From contig NZ_CP035319.1 in the NCBI RefSeq assembly GCF_004328705.1, forward strand, positions 2,046,001 to 2,110,000: DNA of 64,000 nucleotides, read 5' to 3'. Origin of the DNA: Rhodococcus sp. ABRD24 (GTDB lineage: Bacteria > Actinomycetota > Actinomycetes > Mycobacteriales > Mycobacteriaceae). The notes beneath the pieces are model-generated. The model ran no database searches. It was not told where the DNA came from and worked only from the letters and a program-made list of their open reading frames with translations. Position numbers and translations under genes: made by a program. This document shows, piece by piece, positions 1-8,393 of the stretch (positions within the stretch are counted from its first letter, which is position 1; every line of letters starts with the position of its first letter).

Positions 1-639
1 GTCGACGCCGTCGAGGCGCCCGCCGTCGCATTCTGCGAAGATCCGCGGGCCGCAGTCCGGGCAACAGATGGGCTGCGCGTGATACCGGCGGTCGGTGGGA
101 TCGGCGTACTCGCGGGCACACCGCGGGCACATCGGGAACGCCGCCATCGTCGTGGCCGGACGATCGTAGGGCAGATCTGTGACGACCGTGAACCGCGGTC
201 CGCAGTTGGTGCAGTTGACGAAGGGGTGCCGATACCGGCGGTCGGACGGATCTGCCATCTCACGGATGCAGTCCGCGCAGATCCCGACGTCCGGGGGAAG
301 CAGCGTCCGTGCACCCCGGGTGTGCCGGCTCGGGACGATCCGGAACCCGCGCTCGCCGCGTGTCACGGTCGGCTCCACCGAAACGTCGACAACCATCGCG
401 AGCGGCGGCGCATCTCGGCGGAGCGCCACTGCGAACTCGGCTAGCGCCGCGGCAGTGCCCTCCACTTCGATGAGCACACTCACCTCGTCGTTTCCGCAAT
501 ATCCGGCCAGCCCCAGTTCTCCGGCCAGCCGTGCGACGAAGGGACGGAAGCCGACGCCCTGCACGACGCCGCGGACCGTCAGCCGGTGCCGCTCCACCGG
601 CACCGGGGCCGCCGCGACGCGAGCTTCGGCCGTCCTCAC
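1..639 (-). CDS. hypF: HypF carbamoyltransferase, N-terminal part (cut by window edge)
   Basis: HypF makes the cyanide ligands of the [NiFe] active site from carbamoyl phosphate, working with HypE in the cytoplasm. The 213 visible residues start with an acylphosphatase-like domain (RGVVQGVGFRPFVARLA, about residues 24-40) and continue into zinc-finger repeats: CADC at about 122, CTNCGPRF at about 147, CPRC at about 172 and CCPDCGP at about 197. This is the usual HypF order. The YrdC-like and Kae1-like domains lie outside the window. The GTG start at 639 is chosen because it overlaps the hypC stop as GTGA, in line with the coupling seen through this operon. Confidence 0.93.
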   Translation of the reverse strand, partial: MRTAEARVAAAPVPVERHRLTVRGVVQGVGFRPFVARLAGELGLAGYCGNDEVSVLIEVEGTAAALAEFAVALRRDAPPLAMVVDVSVEPTVTRGERGFRIVPSRHTRGARTLLPPDVGICADCIREMADPSDRRYRHPFVNCTNCGPRFTVVTDLPYDRPATTMAAFPMCPRCAREYADPTDRRYHAQPICCPDCGPRIFAECDGGRLDGVD

Positions 640-938
640 GACCTCCCACCGCCTACGACTGGGTCTCCGCCTGTGACAGCGTCGCCGTCGTCAGACGAAG
701 ACGAGCGCGGACGACCCATCAGTTCTAGACCCGACATCGCCCGTTCCGCACCGGCCCGGTCCACGCGTTCGACGGCGAACCCCATGTGGATCACCACCCA
801 GTCGCCGGGCGCCAGAGCGGTGTCCTCGAGCATGCCGATGTTGACCTTGCGCTCGCTGCCCTCGACGTCGACGAGAGCGAGCTGACCGTTGTATCCGTCG
901 AGCATGCCGATCACCCGTCCGGGAATACCAAGGCACAT
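636..938 (-). CDS. hypC: HypC/HybG-family hydrogenase maturation chaperone
   Basis: HypC carries the Fe(CN)2CO unit with HypD and delivers it to the large-subunit precursor. The protein is about 100 residues and begins MCLGIPGRV, the family signature in which Cys2 is essential. A GTG lies directly before this ATG, but starting there would move the cysteine to position 3, so the ATG at 938 is preferred. The C-terminal tail is Ser/Asp/Gly-rich and longer than in minimal HypC proteins. The gene follows the maturation protease by a few bases and overlaps hypF. Confidence 0.93.
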   Translation of the reverse strand: MCLGIPGRVIGMLDGYNGQLALVDVEGSERKVNIGMLEDTALAPGDWVVIHMGFAVERVDRAGAERAMSGLELMGRPRSSSSDDGDAVTGGDPVVGGGRS

Positions 939-941
939 CAC

Positions 942-1460
942 TCAGCCCTCCGATCCGACGGTGCGACAGCGCTCGGGCGCATCCGCACCGAGTTCGCTCA
1001 GGAGCCGACCGATCGCCTCGATCGCACCGTCGACCGCCGCAGCCACCGGCGCGGACAGCCCGATACCCTCGGCGACGCAGGCCGCCTGGCAACCGACGAC
1101 GATCGTCCGCGGCAGCGTGCCGCCGAGAGCTTCGACACTTGCGAACACCGATCCGGGATCCATCGCGTGCGCATCGAGTTGAGTTGCGATCCCGGTCTTC
1201 CCGGGATCGACCTCGAACACCCGTACCGCGCCCGGGTTGCCCCGACCGGGGACGGCATCCACCAGGATCAGCGCGTCCCAGTCACCGAGCAGGTCGTACG
1301 CCAGGTGCATGCCTCCGATGCCGTAGTCCACCGCCCGGACACCGGTCGGCAGCGGACCGGCCGCCACTCTCCCCAGCACCGCCGGCCCGAAGCCGTCGTC
1401 GCCGAGGAAGATGTTGCCGATACCGGCCAGGAGAATCCGGTGCGTCGTCTCGGGCGACAT
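942..1460 (-). CDS. [NiFe]-hydrogenase maturation protease (HybD/HyaD/HoxW type)
   Basis: A 172-residue endopeptidase of the HybD family. It would trim the C-terminal extension of the large subunit once nickel is inserted. The N-terminal motif GIGNIFLGDDGFG (about residues 13-25) matches the family pattern GxGNxxxxDDGxG, whose acidic residue contacts nickel. A conserved middle segment (DYGIGGMHLAYDLL) carries the expected second-site residues. Its substrate is probably the hhyL product, which ends in a 22-residue tail after the last active-site histidine. The gene sits between the 39-aa peptide gene and hypC. Confidence 0.9.
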   Translation of the reverse strand: MSPETTHRILLAGIGNIFLGDDGFGPAVLGRVAAGPLPTGVRAVDYGIGGMHLAYDLLGDWDALILVDAVPGRGNPGAVRVFEVDPGKTGIATQLDAHAMDPGSVFASVEALGGTLPRTIVVGCQAACVAEGIGLSAPVAAAVDGAIEAIGRLLSELGADAPERCRTVGSEG

Positions 1461-1464
1461 GCCA

Positions 1465-1584
1465 TCACATCCGACGCATACGCAGGTAGCGCTGTATGTC
1501 CGGGATCGAGCGCACCGTGATCCACACGCCCGCGGCGGCGACCGCGGCGAGGAATACGGTGGAGACCATACCCATTGCCCTCAT
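1465..1584 (-). CDS. 39-aa DUF6893-type small protein
   Basis: A short gene that starts with ATG at 1584, overlapping the upstream stop as ATGA, and ends with TGA at 1465. The peptide has one hydrophobic segment (MVSTVFLAAVAAAGVWITV, about residues 6-24). A basic tail with RSIPDIQRYLRMRRM follows. The RSIPDI..YLRMRRM ending is what I recall of the small DUF6893 family in actinobacterial hydrogenase loci. It may be a one-helix membrane peptide; its role is unknown. A cleavable signal is unlikely because little sequence follows the helix. Confidence 0.75.
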   Translation of the reverse strand: MRAMGMVSTVFLAAVAAAGVWITVRSIPDIQRYLRMRRM

Positions 1585-3089
1585 GACTGCCTCTCCTCTC
1601 GATCGAGCGCTTCACTGCCCGGCGTCCGCAGTGGTTCCACCTCGTCAGGCGCGAAGTACAGGTATCGGCCGTACCAGTCGTGCAGTTCGGCGGCCGGATC
1701 GTCCACCAGCACGACACCGATGTGGGTGCCGCCGTCCACATCGGCGTGTACCGTCGCGACCCGCGCCACCTGCCCGGCAAAGAACAGATCCTGCGCGTCG
1801 GCCCGCCGGGACGGCCGCAACCGCACCAGACCGCCCTTGGCAATCCGCACTCCCGACACCAGGACGCCATCCGCATCGGGTCGAACACTGTTGTCGGCAG
1901 CGGGATCCCACCACGGGACATCGTCCGGCACGTCGGGAACCAGACCGCTCGGCGTGACGAAGGTGGGAGGCGCGAAGTCGCCGGGTTGCAAGGCACGGTT
2001 CTCGAATGCACTGTTCTCGAAGGCACGCGGATCGCGGAGTGCCCCATGCAGCTGCTGCATCTGCGAGGCGGTCATGCCGTCGCAGCGGTCGATGATCTGC
2101 GCGGCCAACGGGTCGGTGGCACGCGCCTGGGCCTTCTCCTCGTCGGTGAGCGTCATCACCCGGAGTGTGAGGATCTCGTCGATCTCGGTGGAGTCGAACA
2201 GGTTTCCACCGCTCTCCTCGGCCACCTCGGGATGGTCGTAGAGGATGATCGGCGCCGCCAGCACGACGTCGCTGGTGCCGTGCACACCCTTCGCTCCCGC
2301 AAGAACCGGGTAGCACCGGAACTGCCGGCAGGCGGCGACCGCGTCAGCGAACGCATCGGGCGGGTCGAGCAGCGAGACGAACCGTGTGCCCGTAGCCCCG
2401 AGGATCAGGTGCGCACCGATGAACGAGTGCCGGATCGCCGTGTCTTTCACAGCAACACCAGCGTTCGCAGCAACCACGTGCTCGGATGCGACAACGCGCT
2501 CACCGGGCTCGGCGATCCGAGCGTCGTTGCGGACCTCGATGCTCAGCCGCACCGCGCCGTGCTCTCGCACCGCGGCAAGGCTGACCTTGCCGCACAATGG
2601 TTCTCGGGTACGAACCAAACGCCCCGCCGCCCCCAGCGATTCGGTCTCGACGCCACCCGGCACGCGTATCTCCCGAGTCATGCCTTCGCACAGTTCAGCG
2701 AGCGTACAGGCGTCGAACGCGATCTCCACCGGGGAAGCCTCGTCCCAGCTGATCCAGCTGCGGCCGTCGACCGTCAGCTCCGAGACGGGCTCGAACCCGT
2801 TCGGCCCGGCCTGTTCGACCGCACGCGCCTGCAGCTGCAGGAACCGCAGGATCGGGGTGACGGCAGCGTCGTCGCCAGCGATATCGGCTGCATCGAGCAC
2901 ACACTCGACGCTCATTGCCGGATCCTCGCCCACCCCGGCGTGGGCCGCTCCCGACGGCCCGAGCACACCGAACTGCCACCGAGACTGGTTCTTTCCCGAT
3001 GTGGAACGGTACGGGTACAGCAGGTAGCCCTCGTACAGCACTGCGTCGGCGACCACGCGCAACCGCGCCAGATCGCCGACGGCGGTCAT
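1581..3089 (-). CDS. Conserved protein of group 1h hydrogenase loci, function unknown
   Basis: A 502-residue cytoplasmic-looking protein with no signal peptide and no evident membrane segment. The ATG at 3089 overlaps the DUF6084 stop as ATGA and gives an N-terminus VVADAVLYEGYLLYPYRSTS. The reading frame stays open far upstream, but that part lies over the DUF6084 gene. Visible conserved-looking blocks are YLLYPYRSTSGKNQSRWQFG (about residues 20-39), an ILYDHPEVAEESGG stretch near 285, and a C-terminal half rich in Asp, Pro and Trp. I recognise no catalytic motif or metal knuckle. Its place inside the coupled operon points to a role in hydrogenase assembly or electron transfer, which is inference. 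Confidence 0.8.
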   Translation of the reverse strand: MTAVGDLARLRVVADAVLYEGYLLYPYRSTSGKNQSRWQFGVLGPSGAAHAGVGEDPAMSVECVLDAADIAGDDAAVTPILRFLQLQARAVEQAGPNGFEPVSELTVDGRSWISWDEASPVEIAFDACTLAELCEGMTREIRVPGGVETESLGAAGRLVRTREPLCGKVSLAAVREHGAVRLSIEVRNDARIAEPGERVVASEHVVAANAGVAVKDTAIRHSFIGAHLILGATGTRFVSLLDPPDAFADAVAACRQFRCYPVLAGAKGVHGTSDVVLAAPIILYDHPEVAEESGGNLFDSTEIDEILTLRVMTLTDEEKAQARATDPLAAQIIDRCDGMTASQMQQLHGALRDPRAFENSAFENRALQPGDFAPPTFVTPSGLVPDVPDDVPWWDPAADNSVRPDADGVLVSGVRIAKGGLVRLRPSRRADAQDLFFAGQVARVATVHADVDGGTHIGVVLVDDPAAELHDWYGRYLYFAPDEVEPLRTPGSEALDREERQS

Positions 3090-3754
3090 GTCGCCACCTC
3101 CCCAGCTCCCGCGAGCAGTTCCGTCACGGCCTGGTCGATGCCGGTCAGCCCGCGCGCCGCCTTGAACCGCGTGAGTGCAGCCAGGGTGTCGTGTTCGAGC
3201 CGCACCCAGCCGCTGGAGGGGAAGTTCTGACGCACCAGATCCCGCCACACGGCGACCGGCATGTCGAACTGCGCCTCCCGATCCCACGGCACCTGTTCGA
3301 CGCCGAACCCCCTTCCTCCGCCGAAGTTGTTGTTGCCCTTCGTGAAGACGGTGCCGCTGAAAAGGAAGCTCAGGGGAACCGTGCCGTCGGCGTCGGTCTC
3401 GAGCGCGTGCAGGTACTTGGAGGCGGCCACCTCGAAGTCGTACGTGCACGCCATCGGCAGTTCGGTGACACACTCGCCGGTGAAGCCGGGTACCGTCGCA
3501 GTGGTGTGCAGCCACGGGAAGGTCGCGAGCGTGGACCCCCATCGCTCCCGCGGACCGAACATGTCCAGCAGGCCGGCCTCCTCGGCGTCGGAGTAGCGGC
3601 GGCGACGGGGCTCGATCCGGACCTGACAGCGCAGCGCGAGAGCGTGGACGGTGGCGCCGGTGGTCTCCCCGATCCGCACTCGGGCGATCAGATTCGGTGC
3701 CACCGAAAAAGATTCGGGCGCGACGGTCAGTACCGAGAACTGTAGTGATGTCAT
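3086..3754 (-). CDS. DUF6084 family protein
   Basis: A 222-residue protein of unknown function, recognised by context and pattern (N-terminus SLQFSVLTVAPESFSVAPNL). It looks like a beta-rich cytoplasmic protein. A central CQVRIEPRRRRYSDAEEAGL segment is followed by LFSGTVFTK, a Gly/Asn-rich loop (about residue 140) and a C-terminal helix ending GLTGIDQAVTELL. The ATG at 3754 overlaps the upstream DUF5947 stop as ATGA, and its own stop overlaps the next gene in the same way. The family is, as I recall, mostly found beside uptake hydrogenases. Confidence 0.8.
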   Translation of the reverse strand: MTSLQFSVLTVAPESFSVAPNLIARVRIGETTGATVHALALRCQVRIEPRRRRYSDAEEAGLLDMFGPRERWGSTLATFPWLHTTATVPGFTGECVTELPMACTYDFEVAASKYLHALETDADGTVPLSFLFSGTVFTKGNNNFGGGRGFGVEQVPWDREAQFDMPVAVWRDLVRQNFPSSGWVRLEHDTLAALTRFKAARGLTGIDQAVTELLAGAGEVAT

Positions 3755-4437
3755 GGCGCGCCCCCCGTTCGGCCGCCCGTGGCCGACACCGCGATGCTGC
3801 GCCGGTCGATCCGGTCGAAGAAGGCGTCGAGTTCGCGACGGGCGTCCTGCCCGCCGTCGAATCCGCGCCAGCACCGGCGCAAGCGCCCGACCAGTTCGTA
3901 GCACGCGTCGATCGGCAGCAGGTGGCACTCGGCGGAGCCGACTCCGTTCGACGGCACCCGAATGAGCAAGGCCTCCACGTCCGGGACGGCATTGCGCAGC
4001 GCAGGATTGTCGATCAGCACCGACTCCCACGCCTCGATCGGCAGCTCCGACTCGGTCGCACCGGCCGGACCGGGATAGAACGCGACCGTGCGGTCCTGGT
4101 CGGAGTTCCGGAAGAAGAACGCCAGCCCCACCGGGATCTCGAGCTGGTCCCATTGCCCAGGTGAGAGCGCGAACTCGGGGAACGAGAGGAACCGTTGCGG
4201 CACCGCGCGGTAGCGCAGCCGCGCGCCCGGCTCGGTGAACAGCAGGTAGCAGGGCCGGCACACGCATATCAGTTGCCGCCCTTCCATGTTCACCACGTGG
4301 GAGTGCTCGTCGGCGATGGGCGCCGCACACATCTCGCACCGCTCCCCGGCCGGCGCCTCGGGGCGGTCGGAGGCGATCCGACGCAACACCCCCAACGGCG
4401 CGCCGGAGGGGGTGCCACGTCCGGGCGGGGTGCTCAC
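3751..4437 (-). CDS. DUF5947 family protein with zinc-knuckle-like cysteines
   Basis: A 228-residue protein. The N-terminal third has two cysteine pairs, CEMC (about residue 34) and CRPC (about residue 59), separated by a His-containing segment. This spacing suits a small zinc ribbon. The rest reads as one domain with FLSFPEFALSPGQWDQLEIP and GLAFFFRNS motifs, and ends in an Arg/Asp-rich stretch (ELVGRLRRCWRGFDGG). The GTG at 4437 overlaps the stop of the NifU-like gene as GTGA. A role in metal or cluster handling for the hydrogenase is inferred from context only. Confidence 0.8.
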   Translation of the reverse strand: MSTPPGRGTPSGAPLGVLRRIASDRPEAPAGERCEMCAAPIADEHSHVVNMEGRQLICVCRPCYLLFTEPGARLRYRAVPQRFLSFPEFALSPGQWDQLEIPVGLAFFFRNSDQDRTVAFYPGPAGATESELPIEAWESVLIDNPALRNAVPDVEALLIRVPSNGVGSAECHLLPIDACYELVGRLRRCWRGFDGGQDARRELDAFFDRIDRRSIAVSATGGRTGGAP

Positions 4438-5387
4438 CCGGTCACCACGGTGGGTACCGCCACCGAAAGCACGCCGTCCCGCACCAGGACGGGCAGCGGA
4501 TCCAAGTGATCCTCGGGCGCCTCGATCCGGGCCCCGGCACGGCGGACATCGAAGTGTGCGCGACAAGTCGGGCAGCGCAGGACGGCGTCGTTCACCGGAC
4601 CGCCCGCGCGACGCTGCATCGAAGCCCCGGCCATCGAGTTGCCACACACCGAGCACCGGTCGCGGTATGCGAACAGTTCGTCACCGAGCCGGCAGACCAG
4701 CAGCGGTATGCCGCCCACGACAAATCCGCCGACCTCCCCCGACGCGAGGTCGGCGAACTCGGTTGCCGCCTGCCACGTCCCGTTCGACGCGGCGGACCCA
4801 CCGGCAGATGCGGCATCCCGCACATGCGCCAGCAACGACTCGACCGGGATCACTCCCGGCGTGGGGGTAGTGGACGCGCCCAGGTCACCGGGCTGGACCT
4901 CGATCGCGGTGGTCTCCGGTGCGGCCGCCTGGACCGCGCCCTCCACCGCGAGCTGCAGGGTCACCGCCGATGACGGGCAGCCGTGGCAGCTGCCCAGCAG
5001 GCGCAGCCGGACGACACCATCCGAGACCTCGACGAGTTCCACATCGCCCCCGTGCGAACCGAGGTACGGCCGGACACTGTCGAGTGCGGTCCGCACCCGG
5101 GTCGCGACGTCGTGCGGGTGCAGGCCGTGGACAAGTAGCAGGCCCGAGACCAGTTCGTCCCGAGTCAGTTCTTCGACGAGGCTGGGCGCGGCGACCGTCA
5201 GGACTCGCCCCAGCGCCTCGCCGTACAGGTCGACGACCTCTCGCACCAACTGCTCGGCGCGCTCGCGCGCGACCGGCCCTCCAGCGGAGGCGGCGTCCAG
5301 CAGGGCTTCGATCCGATCGCCAGCGCTGCGCCAACGATCGGATTCGCCCGGGATCCCGCGGACCAGTTCGTCATTCGTCGTCGCCAT
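4434..5387 (-). CDS. NifU-like domain fused to a CxxC...CxxCxxH cluster/zinc-binding domain
   Basis: A 317-residue protein. The middle carries a NifU C-terminal domain: RPYLGSHGGDVELVEV then GSCHGCPSS with Cys134 and Cys137, the usual Fe-S scaffold pair. After a linker, the C-terminal domain has CSVC (245, 248) and CPTCRAH (272, 275, His278). This resembles a rubredoxin or Rieske-like fold in which the first Cys-x-His box is CxxC. The protein may supply or carry an Fe-S or iron centre for the hydrogenase, or act as its electron acceptor. It starts eight bases after hhyL ends and leads the coupled accessory run. Confidence 0.85.
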   Translation of the reverse strand: MATTNDELVRGIPGESDRWRSAGDRIEALLDAASAGGPVARERAEQLVREVVDLYGEALGRVLTVAAPSLVEELTRDELVSGLLLVHGLHPHDVATRVRTALDSVRPYLGSHGGDVELVEVSDGVVRLRLLGSCHGCPSSAVTLQLAVEGAVQAAAPETTAIEVQPGDLGASTTPTPGVIPVESLLAHVRDAASAGGSAASNGTWQAATEFADLASGEVGGFVVGGIPLLVCRLGDELFAYRDRCSVCGNSMAGASMQRRAGGPVNDAVLRCPTCRAHFDVRRAGARIEAPEDHLDPLPVLVRDGVLSVAVPTVVTG

Positions 5388-5395
5388 CCGTCACC

Positions 5396-7189
5396 TCACT
5401 CCCCGGTCATGGACTGGGTCGGCGAGTGCAGCTTCTCGAGCGTCTTCCCGTCACCTAGGTACATGTGCACCCCGCACGGCAGGCACGGATCGAAGCTCCG
5501 GACGGTCCGCATGATGTCGATGCCCTTGAAGTTGTCGCGGTCGTTCTCCTCGTAGATCGGCAGATTCGTCACCGCGTCCTCGTATGGGCCCGGAATTCCC
5601 TCCGCGTCACGGGGACTGGCGTTCCACGGGGTCGGTGGATACGGGTGGTAGTTCGCGATCTTCCCGTCCCGGATCACCATGTGGTGCGAGAGCACCCCGC
5701 GCACGGCCTCGGTGAAACCGCAGCCGATCCCCTCATCCGGCACCTCGAAGGTCTCCCACGTCTTGGTTCGGCCGGCGCGGATCTCGGTGAGGGCCTTCCG
5801 TGCGAAGTGCAGCGCCATCGCCGCCGCATACGCCTGGAAGTACGTGCGTGCGCGGTTGCGTTCGATGGTGTTGCTCCACCGTGGAATGTTCCACTCGAAA
5901 CTCACCGGACCTTCGAGCGCGGTCTTCGGGAAATCGATCTTGACGCTGTGCCCGGTGGCCTTCACCTCATCGGTCTCGACCAGCCCGGCAAGCGCGGTGG
6001 ACCACATGCGGGCCAGCGCGCCGCCTCCGGTGTCGAGAGCGAGGTTGTCCTTGCCGTCGAACCAGCGCGGCGACATCACCCAGCTGTACTTGTCCCCGAG
6101 GTCCCTCTTCTGCGGCTTCGGGTTGGTGTGCTGGTTCCACGGGTGCCGGCGGTCGACAGGGTTGCCCAGCGGGTCGGTGCTGACGAACATCTCCTGGTCG
6201 GACCAGTCGTCGTAGTACGACGAGCCCAGCATGATCCGGATGCCGAGATTGATGTCCACCAGGTCCGTCGTCACCAGCTTGTTGTCGACGACGACTCCCG
6301 GGGTGACGAACATCTTCCGGCCCCAGTCCGTCATGTCCTTGTACTGGAAGTTACACACCTCCGGGTCCTGGAATGCACCCCAGCAGCCCAGCAGCACGCG
6401 CCGCTCGCCGACGTGCTCGTAGCCGGGCAGCGCCTCGTAGAAGAAGTCGAAGAGATCGTCGTGCATCGGCACGACCTTCTTCATGAACTCGATGTACCGC
6501 ATCAGCCGGGTCGTGTAGTCGGTCATCAACTGCACGGTCGCGACGGTGCCGACACCGCCGGGGTACAGCGTGGACGGGTGCACGTGCCGACCCTCCATGA
6601 GGCAGAACATCTCTCGGGTCAGACGGCTGATCTGCAGTGCCTCCCGATAGAATTCGCCGGTGAACGGATTGAGCGACCGCATGATGTCGGCGATCGTCCG
6701 GTAGCCGTGCTGGTCCGCATGCGGGGACCGGGTCTTCTCGGCCTGTGCCAGCACCCCCGGATTGGTCTCCTTGACCATCTTCTCGCAGTAGTCCACCGCG
6801 ACCAGATTCTCCTGGAAGATGTTGTGGTCGAACATGTACTCGGCGGCCTCACCGAGGTTGGCGATCCACTCGCCCAGGTGCGGCGGCTGGACACCGTATG
6901 CCATGTTCTGCGCATAACACGAACACGTGGCGTGGTTGTCGCCGCAGATCCCGCAGATGCGGCTGGTGATGAAGTGCGCGTCGCGCGGGTCCTTGCCCTT
7001 CATGAACAGCGAGTAGCCACGGAAGATCGACGATGTGCTGTGACACTCGGCCACAGTCTTGTTCTTGAAGTCGACCTTCGTGTAGATCCCCAGACTGCCG
7101 ACAATGCGGGTGATGGGGTCCCAGGCCATCTCGACCAGACCCTTGTCATCGGTCGACCCTTTGGTCGGCTCGGGCACGGTGGAAGTCAT
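5396..7189 (-). CDS. hhyL: Group 1h [NiFe]-hydrogenase large subunit
   Basis: The catalytic subunit that oxidises H2 at the Ni-Fe(CN)2CO site, 597 residues. The L1 motif RICGICGDNHATCSC gives Cys79 and Cys82. The L2 motif DPCLPCGVH gives Cys569 and Cys572 and ends at His575. The 22 residues after His575 form the extension that the maturation protease should remove. Long aromatic stretches such as HPWNQHTNPKPQKRDLGDKY fit the actinobacterial high-affinity group. The ATG at 7189 follows a purine-rich ribosome site (GGGAAGAGAGG); the frame is open upstream, but no better start is seen. It lies 40 bases after hhyS. Confidence 0.96.
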   Translation of the reverse strand: MTSTVPEPTKGSTDDKGLVEMAWDPITRIVGSLGIYTKVDFKNKTVAECHSTSSIFRGYSLFMKGKDPRDAHFITSRICGICGDNHATCSCYAQNMAYGVQPPHLGEWIANLGEAAEYMFDHNIFQENLVAVDYCEKMVKETNPGVLAQAEKTRSPHADQHGYRTIADIMRSLNPFTGEFYREALQISRLTREMFCLMEGRHVHPSTLYPGGVGTVATVQLMTDYTTRLMRYIEFMKKVVPMHDDLFDFFYEALPGYEHVGERRVLLGCWGAFQDPEVCNFQYKDMTDWGRKMFVTPGVVVDNKLVTTDLVDINLGIRIMLGSSYYDDWSDQEMFVSTDPLGNPVDRRHPWNQHTNPKPQKRDLGDKYSWVMSPRWFDGKDNLALDTGGGALARMWSTALAGLVETDEVKATGHSVKIDFPKTALEGPVSFEWNIPRWSNTIERNRARTYFQAYAAAMALHFARKALTEIRAGRTKTWETFEVPDEGIGCGFTEAVRGVLSHHMVIRDGKIANYHPYPPTPWNASPRDAEGIPGPYEDAVTNLPIYEENDRDNFKGIDIMRTVRSFDPCLPCGVHMYLGDGKTLEKLHSPTQSMTGE

Positions 7190-7229
7190 CGAGAAGCCTC
7201 TCTTCCCTCGGTGATCGCGTGTGGTCGCG

Positions 7230-8315
7230 CTACCAGGTACGGACGGCCCCCGTCCTGAGCAGACGCCCTGGCGCGCGCCAATGCGGTTCCTTCTCGAGCG
7301 TCCGGCCGGTGACATTGCGGAGCGTTCGGATCACCGACCCGTACAACTCCGATGCCGTGCTCGACAGCTTGCCGCCCGGCGGCTCGTCCATGAACGGCAT
7401 GAACTTGTCCGGGAAGCCGGGCATCGTGCATCCGATGCAGATCCCGCCCACGTTGGGACAGCCGCCGATCCCGGCCATCCAACCTCGTTTGGGCACATTG
7501 CATTTCACGACAGGTCCCCAGCAGCCGATCTTCACGATGCACTTGGGCGAGCCGTACTCGGTGGCGAAATCACCCTGCTCGTAGTAGCCGGCGCGGTCGC
7601 AGCCCTCGTGCACCGTCTGCCCGAACAGCCACTGCGGCCGCAACTGTTCGTCCAGCGGAATCATCGGCGCCTGCTCGGTCACCTGGTACAGCAGATAGGT
7701 CAGAGTCTCGGACAAGTTGTCCGGTTGAACCGGGCAGCCCGGCACGCACACGATCGGCAGACCGGCTTTCGACTTCCAGTCCCAGCCCAGATAGTCCGGT
7801 ACGCCCATCGCGCCGGTCGGATTGCCCGCCATCGCGTGGATACCTCCGTAGCAGGCGCAGGTACCGGCCGCGACGATCGCGGTGGCCTTCGGCGCGAGCC
7901 GGTCGAGCCACTCGCTGGTCGTGACGGGCTGGCCGGTCGCCGGGTTGTTCCCGAATCCGCACCAGTAGCCCTCGTCGTGGAGCTTCTCGTTCGGGATCGA
8001 ACCCTCGACTACCAGGACGAAGGGCTCGAGTTCACCGCGGTCCGCCTTCCAGAACCATTCGAGGAAGTCGTCGGCGCCACCCGCGGGACCGCACTCGAAG
8101 TCGATCAGCGGCCAGTGGACCGCGATCTTCGGCAATCCAGGCAAAGCACCGAACACGATCTCCTCGACGCTGGGCTGCGTCGCCGCCGTGAGCGAGACCG
8201 AATCGCCGTCACAGCTGAGCCCCGCATTGATCCACAGGACGTGAATGACGCCCTCGTCGGTATCGCCGGACTTCGCGTTTTCCGGCTTCTTCGCAGCTTT
8301 CGTGGGTGTCGACAT
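7230..8315 (-). CDS. hhyS: Group 1h [NiFe]-hydrogenase small subunit
   Basis: The electron-transfer subunit, 361 residues, with no Tat signal peptide. This fits the cytoplasmic location known for group 1h enzymes. The N-terminal cluster box reads WINAGLSCDGDS, so the usual CxxC of the proximal cluster is Cys35-Asp-Gly-Asp38. An Asp ligand at the proximal [4Fe-4S] cluster is known from the crystallised actinobacterial-type enzyme. Further cluster cysteines are GTCACYGG, CVPGCPVQ, CDRAGYY, CIVKIGCWGPVVKC and GGICIGCTMPGFPDKF. The ATG at 8315 has a GGGGAG ribosome site eight bases upstream. Confidence 0.96.
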   Translation of the reverse strand: MSTPTKAAKKPENAKSGDTDEGVIHVLWINAGLSCDGDSVSLTAATQPSVEEIVFGALPGLPKIAVHWPLIDFECGPAGGADDFLEWFWKADRGELEPFVLVVEGSIPNEKLHDEGYWCGFGNNPATGQPVTTSEWLDRLAPKATAIVAAGTCACYGGIHAMAGNPTGAMGVPDYLGWDWKSKAGLPIVCVPGCPVQPDNLSETLTYLLYQVTEQAPMIPLDEQLRPQWLFGQTVHEGCDRAGYYEQGDFATEYGSPKCIVKIGCWGPVVKCNVPKRGWMAGIGGCPNVGGICIGCTMPGFPDKFMPFMDEPPGGKLSSTASELYGSVIRTLRNVTGRTLEKEPHWRAPGRLLRTGAVRTW

Positions 8316-8393
8316 GTCGGCCACTCCCCGGGGCTCACCCGCCCCTGCGTCACCGGAGTCGACCCTCGGCCCACTTGCGTGACGCCCACCCAC

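Noticed and set aside
3090..3992. Upstream extension of the 502-aa unknown protein to about 803 residues
   Set aside because: The extension overlaps the DUF6084 gene completely; the ATGA overlap at 3089 matches the rest of the operon.
5465..7258. 597-codon open frame on the plus strand
   Set aside because: Mirror frame of hhyL; the catalytic motifs are on the minus strand.
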